Shown piece by piece: positions 58,524-64,000 of a DNA stretch of 64,000 nucleotides. The stretch covers positions 558,001 through 622,000 of the forward strand of contig FMBT01000298.1 in assembly GCA_900095095.1 (NCBI GenBank). The letters run 5' to 3'. The DNA comes from Fragilariopsis cylindrus CCMP1102. Its lineage: Eukaryota > Bacillariophyta > Bacillariophyceae > Bacillariales > Bacillariaceae. A model generated the notes under the pieces. It was not told the DNA's origin and made no database searches. It was given only the letters and a program-made list of their open reading frames with translations. Each line of letters begins with the position of its first letter. Position 1 is the stretch's first letter. Made by a program: the position numbers and the translations under genes.

Positions 58524-60498
58524 TTACACAGCTACAATGCAAAAATCATGAGTATAGTTGTACCAACGATTTGCTGCCTTGTCATATAATTTAAAATTTG
58601 GCACCTTCAACCGTCCAGATCGTAACGGAACAAATCGCAGTTCAGCATCAACTGCATGCTGCCCTTGTAGATCCCCAAGAACCAAAGCAGTATCGATCGC
58701 TAGCAGCTCATGATCTCGATTCAACTGTATCGTTCCATTATCACTCGCTGAAATTCCCCACACGCCAAATGTGTACCCGTTAGCTTCTGATACTACTGCT
58801 GCATTGACTGCTTCTTCCTTGACAGCAATATTTTCAGGCATTGATGGCTTAGATTCTTTCTTGGCTATAAGGAGCATTAGATTCCTCGATTCAAGACTCA
58901 AATTGAAGATTCGAACTTTAACCACCATGGGTTTTCCCCGACATACAGTCTCTGTATCGGCTGTAGTCATATCGATTCGAAATGCATCAGCTGGTTCCAT
59001 CGCCACTAGTTGCGTTGTCCAATGAGCATCGCCAGCCACAACAACTCTACATTGATCTCGGTTACCACCACCATCATCATCATCATCATTATCATCACCG
59101 TCGTAAATTTTCTCTTCGTCGTTGTTAGTATTTGTATCAATCACACCTGTTACCGACACAGGAGAAACAAATGACCGACGATGTCGTTTTTCCTCATGTG
59201 CATTGATATATATGATTGACGAGTAAGCCTCGTGAGGGAGCAACGTCAAAGGGAGATCGAGTTGAGTTTTTGGAACATAACCCCATTCGCAAACTTCGGT
59301 CATGTTGGCTATTTGTTTGGATGTATTGCGAATAATTGAGATTGAGTCGGAAATTTGATTGATGGTCGATGTTAGTTAGTGTTGGTTCTCATGACCTGGT
59401 AGAATTTAATTTAATTCGATATGTTAATAAACAAAAATACTTACATACAGCCTGCTGAATTTGTGGCAGTCCCCTGTTATTCTTATTATTTGGCTGGGAC
59501 ACTACAACATCATGTTTCGAATGACCTGGGTGAAAAGAAATATGGGTAAGTGTGACAGGTAAATTGTGTGTGTTCGAGTGTCGAATGGTTAAGGAAACCA
59601 ATGTATTCCCAATGGGTCCTACCATGCTCTGTACGGTAATGGTAAAGGCATTCGTGAAGTCAACGCAAATTGTTATAGGTGATAGTCGTACTTCGTTGTG
59701 AGCCCTATCTTTGCTGCTATTCTCAATATTAGATTCTCTATTGTATTGCATTTGATCAGGAATGGCAGCCAGCGATAATGACATTAAATCGGGAGTGTAA
59801 TCATTGTTACTAGTTTCGTTCCTATTATCTTCATTGTCAGTAATATTTTTTTCGATAGTGAAGATGGGAGTTATCTCCAAGTTGGTTGAAACGTTGACTT
59901 CTTGTTGCTTTCTTAATTCAGCTTCATCATTATCATTGCTATTGTTAGGACGAGGGAAGAAATCTCGCCCATCTTTATCAAAACTACTATTCCTTCGTGG
60001 TGATGAAGAGAAGCTACCTGGATCTACCACAGGAGATGTTACTGCTGGCGACGATAATTCTTCTTCCCACAAGGTCGCTTGTACAGTTACTTTTGTCTGA
60101 AAGGTTACCACCGATTTGTTCTTGTTCACGGAACATGACAATATCGAAACTCCCTCAATTGTAACTTCATCGGTTGGAATGCTCTTAACCTCAAAGGCAA
60201 TAGAAGCTTTGATTTTTGTAGCCACCGCCAACGCCGACGATGACGAGGCTGCTCCTGCTGCTGATTCAGATTCATCTGCTACTACTACAGCATCGTTATT
60301 TTTTTCGGGAAGATCGAAGCAGTTGGTAGCAAATAATAATTCTTCCAAGTCAGATGTTGACTTGAATGTAAGCAAGAGCGGTAGAGTGAAGCTCGATCTC
60401 CCAGAAGAATCTACGAAAAATGACGTCAAAGAATCGGTAGCGGAAGTAAAGCTACAAGATTCAAAGCTTTTCTCGAGAGAAACACTTCTCTGTTCCAT
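58524..60498 (-). CDS. Beta-rich protein, possibly TRAPP-II (Trs65-like) subunit
   Basis: Exons 60498-59445 and 59308-58524 (136-nt intron, donor GTAAGT, acceptor AATAG), in frame, 612 residues. Apart from Asp- and Asn-rich insertions, the sequence reads as successive immunoglobulin-like beta strands: TVQSMVGPIGNTLVSLTIRH, LPVTLTHISFHPG, WGYVPKTQLDLPLTLLPHEA, KPMVVKVRIFNLSLESRNLM and the C-terminal DLQGQHAVDAELRFVPLRSG then RLKVPNFKLYDKAANRWYNY. The 'G.L..G....+EL+F..L+.G.L.....+.D' pattern at the end is shared with TRAPP-II-specific proteins such as yeast Trs65 and related beta-sandwich trafficking subunits, so a Golgi trafficking role is possible. The gene is intact. Family assignment is tentative; other arrestin-like beta-sandwich proteins remain possible. 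Confidence 0.55.
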
Positions 60499-60582
60499 TC
60501 TTACTTAGTACATGTAATGTTATTACTCATAAGTAAACACAGAGTAGATTTGTATTACTTTGAAAAATAATTTCTAATCTGT

Positions 60583-61279
60583 CGTTTGATAGGGTGGGGG
60601 GTCAAATCCACTAATTGATTTATACCAAATCCACTAATTTCAATAGTAGAATTTAAAAGGAATTCCTCCTTTCCTCCATCCCCCTCCTCGTACTTCCACC
60701 TACTACCTCCTACTACCACCACCTACTACCACCCACTACGTCGCAGCCTATCACTGCCACACTACCAACTCGAACCACCGACCTTACACTATAATTGGTG
60801 CTAATCACCACTACGCTACACTAGATTAAGTAATTTTATTTCTACCATTACTGTTGATATTTGTATCTATACTTTAGTTTTACATGAAATTACACGAGAA
60901 ATCACGTAAATAACGCGACAATACAAAACAGACGCGAAAAGATGCGTACGTTCCGTCAATCTAACACGTATAATACAATCATCGCCTTACGGCTTCCAAA
61001 GAGATCTTTTATATACATGTTCGGTGCATTGAACAGGTGATCGACGCATAGATTTGACAGACCGTACGCGAAAAGATGCGTACGTTCCGTCAATCCATGT
61101 CGTCTCATGTCGTGGTTGGGTGTTGCGCTAGAATTAAAATGGTGGATGTCGTGGTTGGGTGTTGCGCGAGAATATAAAATACGCGAAAATACGCGTTAAA
61201 AAATAGTGGATTTGAAGTGCGCGTTTTAGTGGATTTGGTCGATTTTAGTGGTGGATTTGTCCTAGGACCCGTTTGATAG
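60583..61279. mobile_element. Non-autonomous TIR transposon (Mutator-like MITE candidate), 677 bp with 10-bp TSD
   Basis: The element spans 60593-61269 and is flanked by a perfect 10-bp direct repeat CGTTTGATAG (60583-60592 and 61270-61279). Its ends are imperfect inverted repeats: GGTGGGGGGTCAAATCC at the left and GGTCCTAGGACAAATCC as the reverse complement of the right, 12 of 17 positions equal without gaps. The ATCCACTA motif occurs repeatedly near both ends in opposite orientation. Internally there are two 30-bp direct repeats (60932-60961 and 61066-61095) and two 22-bp direct repeats (61107-61128 and 61146-61167). There is no transposase reading frame. Target duplications of 9-10 bp and a G-rich terminus fit Mutator-like elements. 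Confidence 0.78.
60764..60820 (-). promoter_or_regulatory. tRNA-like Pol III internal promoter (A and B boxes) inside the element
   Basis: On the minus strand TAGCGTAGTGG (60818-60808) fits the tRNA A box. GGTTCGAGTTG (60776-60766) fits the B box except in the last two bases. They are about 31 bp apart, as in tRNA genes without a long variable arm. The sequence between does not fold into a good cloverleaf, so this looks like a tRNA-derived (SINE-like) segment rather than a functional tRNA gene. Confidence 0.5.
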
Positions 61280-61585
61280 TATTGTCAACTAAATCAAATT
61301 TCCGTTCACACCAGCAAAAATTGAGCATGAAAAGAAATTAAAATCTCCTCGACCCTCCAAATGCGAAAAATGAAAAATGAGCGCGGAGCGCGCATCAGAT
61401 ATTCCGCGACAAATAATAGCGCAGCAGCGTGCGACAACGTTCTTTTCACATTGGTAGCATTTTTTTGTGAAAATCAACAAATCCCCATACCGACCGAAGA
61501 GAAACTCATCGGCGTGCAACCAAATTCATTAATTTAATTCTATTCGGCCTTACATGACACTATATTCATATTTATTCTATTCACC

Positions 61586-64000
61586 ATGGACATACTAGTA
61601 GAAAGTAAGAAAAAAGTAATTACAAATGCTCCTGTCATTACAAAAGATACTAGTTCTACAAGTAGAGGAGGAAATGCTGTACCGTCAGGTTTTATTTTAA
61701 AGCTTTACCAGATGGTAAATGGTGCTCCCGATGAAGTTATAACGGTAAGTTTTCTTTTTTCTTCTTTTTCGATAGCATCGAAAAAAATGCTTCGCTTTTC
61801 CGAGAAACCTGAAATAATAAAAGTTGATCGAACAAACTTCAAATGTATTCTATTGTGAATGCGTAATCATTGTAATCAGATCGTCGTCGTCTTGGTTTTG
61901 TTTTCCAATTATATGAAGATCATACAATACGCACTATTTTATGTATTTGTTCTTTCGTCTCGGTTTTTTAGAAACGAATCTAGAAGTTTCCTTCTTTCGA
62001 AATACCGCGATAATCATTATTTCTTGTACAACCATACCAGATAAACAAAGAGCTATCTACCTGACTAACTCGTAAGATGAAAGGATCGTAGCGTTTCGTG
62101 GCTGCTTACTCGTATATTGTATCTTCCGTCCTTGGAAGAAGAATATTTTTCAATTTGTTCTTTAAAAACGAGATTCGCCATATTTCCATGACTTTTAAAA
62201 GAGCATCGCAGTAATTTTCTATGAGAAACTTGCAATACATGGTGTATTAAATAGCCATCTTCATCATGTCTTCGAAAGCCGCGTCGACTCGTCATCATCC
62301 AGAGACGGACATCTCCTTCAAAGAACACCAGCATCCATTTCACACACCGATCATTCGATCAAACAACAAATTCAATTATTTTTCGAGAGATGCTAACTAC
62401 CAATCGGCATCGAGAGCATTTGTGTTGGAAGAAGAATTTCTATCTGCGCGCTTTTTGACGAAAGAAAAATGAGGGGGAAGGATAGAAAATATCACTATAT
62501 AAGACGTTGAAAAATATAAATCGTCCCCCTCTTGATTGCCTTGGATCTTTTTCGCGCGCGCGGTGTTCTCATCCTCATCATACCTTTTTGTGGTTCGAAA
62601 GCTACAATTGAGTATCTGAGGTCCACAACCATTGCTCAATTCTGTCACATTTCCTCTTCCAAAGGGTTATGATCCCTTTGTCATTTCTTTTGTTAGTGAC
62701 TAAAAATGAATAATTGATACACATACAAAAATCTATATTTGCTCATTATATTCTTTCTCTCTCTTCACTTTGCAAATGAAAAATTATTTATGTATTATTT
62801 GCGATAACGAAACAAAACACAGTGGACACCCTCTGGAGATGCCTTTATAATTGGATCGGACTTGAATCGTCTCGAATCGGAGACATTGCCTCAGTACTTT
62901 CGACATAATCGATTCCAATCTTTAGTAAGACAGCTCAACTTTTATTCCTTCCGCAAGATTAACCGAGAACGCAATGTTTGGATCTACAAACACAACTTGT
63001 TCCATCGTGATCATCCCGAAGAACTGTATCAAGTACGACGTCGAACATGTCCGGGTGTCGATGGACGAAAGCAACGATTCTCTCGTCTATCAGCCCAGAA
63101 ATTGAGCAAGAGTGAGAACGAGGTAGAGGGAGACTCCTCTACATCATCCGAAGATGATTCCGTCGAAGAACAGCAGCAGCAACAGCAAGTGGACACTTAC
63201 GCAGAAATATATAGTATTGTGAAACCATTTTCGACGTCCTCAAAGAGAAATTTGGACAGTAATAATACCACAAATGGATCCATCAATTCTTCGAAGAAGG
63301 CACGCATCCTACCGGGATATGATCATACTATCCCTAACGATTTTGAAGTGGACACGTCTGTTATATCAAATCATACTCCTTCGCCCAGCAGGGCTAGAAT
63401 TTCTATACTCGAGATTGATGATTTAGATGATGGGAGCGCGAATGGAACGAATGACAGAACTGAAATGCTACAACAGTCATTGATTGTTTCTGAGGTCGCA
63501 ACTAAGCTCGAGGCGTACGTTAAAAAAGCCATGAAGGAAAGAGGCTTATCACGTACACGACGGGGTGGCTCGGGAATTGTTACTCCTCCCTTTGGTACAT
63601 CCTTCACTATGACCTCACGCGATTTAATCACTTACGATGACGAGTACAGGGAGGACAGCGTGAAAGCAGCTGTGGTATCGACGAATGTCGTTTCTGATAC
63701 TGATGACAATGCATCAGTAGAGGTAAATGATTCTTGTGTTGTTATTGACGAAGATATGTTGACTGCCCCTGTATTGGATATTGCCACGGTGAAACACGTC
63801 AGCTCCGAAATTCTCCAACGTGCCAATCCTTTGAATGGAGAAGTATTACGTGCTTGTGCCAATGTTGCTGCATTTTTCATGTGCACAGCCCCGAAGGAAG
63901 AACCAGATCAATGTAGTTCCAAGGTTCTTCAATTACTATCAACATCGAAGGTATTGGAGGCTGAATTTTACTTTTACCGATCTGCGCTTCATCCTACTCT
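61586..64000 (+). CDS. HSF: Heat shock factor-type transcription factor, 3' end outside the window
   Basis: HSF-family DNA-binding protein, a family expanded in diatoms. Exon 1 is 61586-61744, then a 1,078-nt GT-AG intron (61745-62822, donor GTAAGT, acceptor ACACAG), then exon 2 from 62823, open to the end of the window. The winged-helix domain spans the junction: SGFILKLYQMVNGAPDEVIT then WTPSGDAFIIGSDLNRLESE, LPQYFRHNRFQSLVRQLNFY (recognition helix), SFRKINRERNVWIYKHNLFH. A Lys/Arg-rich segment (RRRTCPGVDGRKQR), a poly-Gln tract and an acidic Ser-rich region follow. The canonical HR-A/B leucine zipper is not evident in the part visible. No frameshift is seen in about 1,180 nt of exon 2. The intron is several times longer than others here and contains short open frames on both strands (see findings). 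Confidence 0.9.
61745..62822 (+). other. Unusually long intron of the HSF gene
   Basis: 1,078 nt, against 89-241 nt for the other introns in this window. Inside are a plus frame at 62266-62472 and an overlapping minus frame at 62065-62343 whose residues (GYLIHHVLQVSHRKLLRCSF) look protein-like. Neither has a recognised family. Confidence 0.5.

Noticed and set aside
60655-60745. CCTACTACC-type repeats as a CRISPR-like array
   Set aside because: A simple degenerate C/T/A-rich tract with no spacers; it lies in the transposable element.
60764-60850. Functional tRNA gene
   Set aside because: A and B boxes are visible, but acceptor and anticodon stems do not pair convincingly and the segment lies inside a mobile element.

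Overview
The window is nuclear DNA of a photosynthetic stramenopile, almost certainly a diatom. The evidence is a fucoxanthin-chlorophyll a/c antenna gene whose N-terminus carries the diatom-type 'TAFAP' plastid cleavage motif (38763-39684), an HSF-type transcription factor, a bipartite-targeted plastid NFU protein, short GT-AG introns of roughly 90-240 nt, compact gene spacing and many poly-Gln, poly-Asp and poly-Ser tracts. No prokaryotic operon, phage or CRISPR structure is present.

Layout. 0.9-7.3 kb: SNU13 (tri-snRNP and snoRNP), the histone stem-loop-binding protein SLBP, an ADF-H/coactosin protein and two unrecognised genes. 7.8-21.8 kb: a giant HAT-repeat protein, the nucleolar DEAD-box helicase DBP9/DDX56, VPS53 of the GARP tethering complex, and a second ribosome-biogenesis helicase, ROK1/DDX52. 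22.3-32.5 kb: an unrecognised His/Gln-rich gene, a nicastrin homologue, a secreted tandem periplasmic-binding-protein-like protein with a GPI-like tail, and an atypical protein kinase. 33.3-45.8 kb: a SAM-methyltransferase-like protein, a small secreted protein, a proteasome alpha-like protein with a signal peptide, CDK7, an FCP antenna protein, EMC7, a plastid NFU Fe-S scaffold, and a membrane-bound histidine acid phosphatase. 46.4-64 kb: symplekin, a 1,756-residue PH-like protein, a possible TRAPP-II-type protein, a TIR mobile element with a 10-bp target duplication and tRNA-like promoter boxes, and an HSF gene cut by the window end.

Functional links are loose, as expected for a eukaryote. 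RNA metabolism recurs (SNU13, SLBP, HAT protein, DBP9, ROK1, symplekin), and SLBP and symplekin both act in histone pre-mRNA 3' processing in other eukaryotes. Most neighbours are divergent or convergent pairs that share short intergenic spaces.

The dominant oddity is technical or biological: about a dozen conserved genes are each broken by one or more frameshifts, and essentially all are repaired by adding one base, usually in a short homopolymer. After that repair, the joined exons of every gene come to a whole number of codons and family motifs run through. Residual long-read assembly deletions are the simplest explanation. Gene calls below span these breaks and say where they are. Functional calls rest on motifs recognised by eye; no database search was run.
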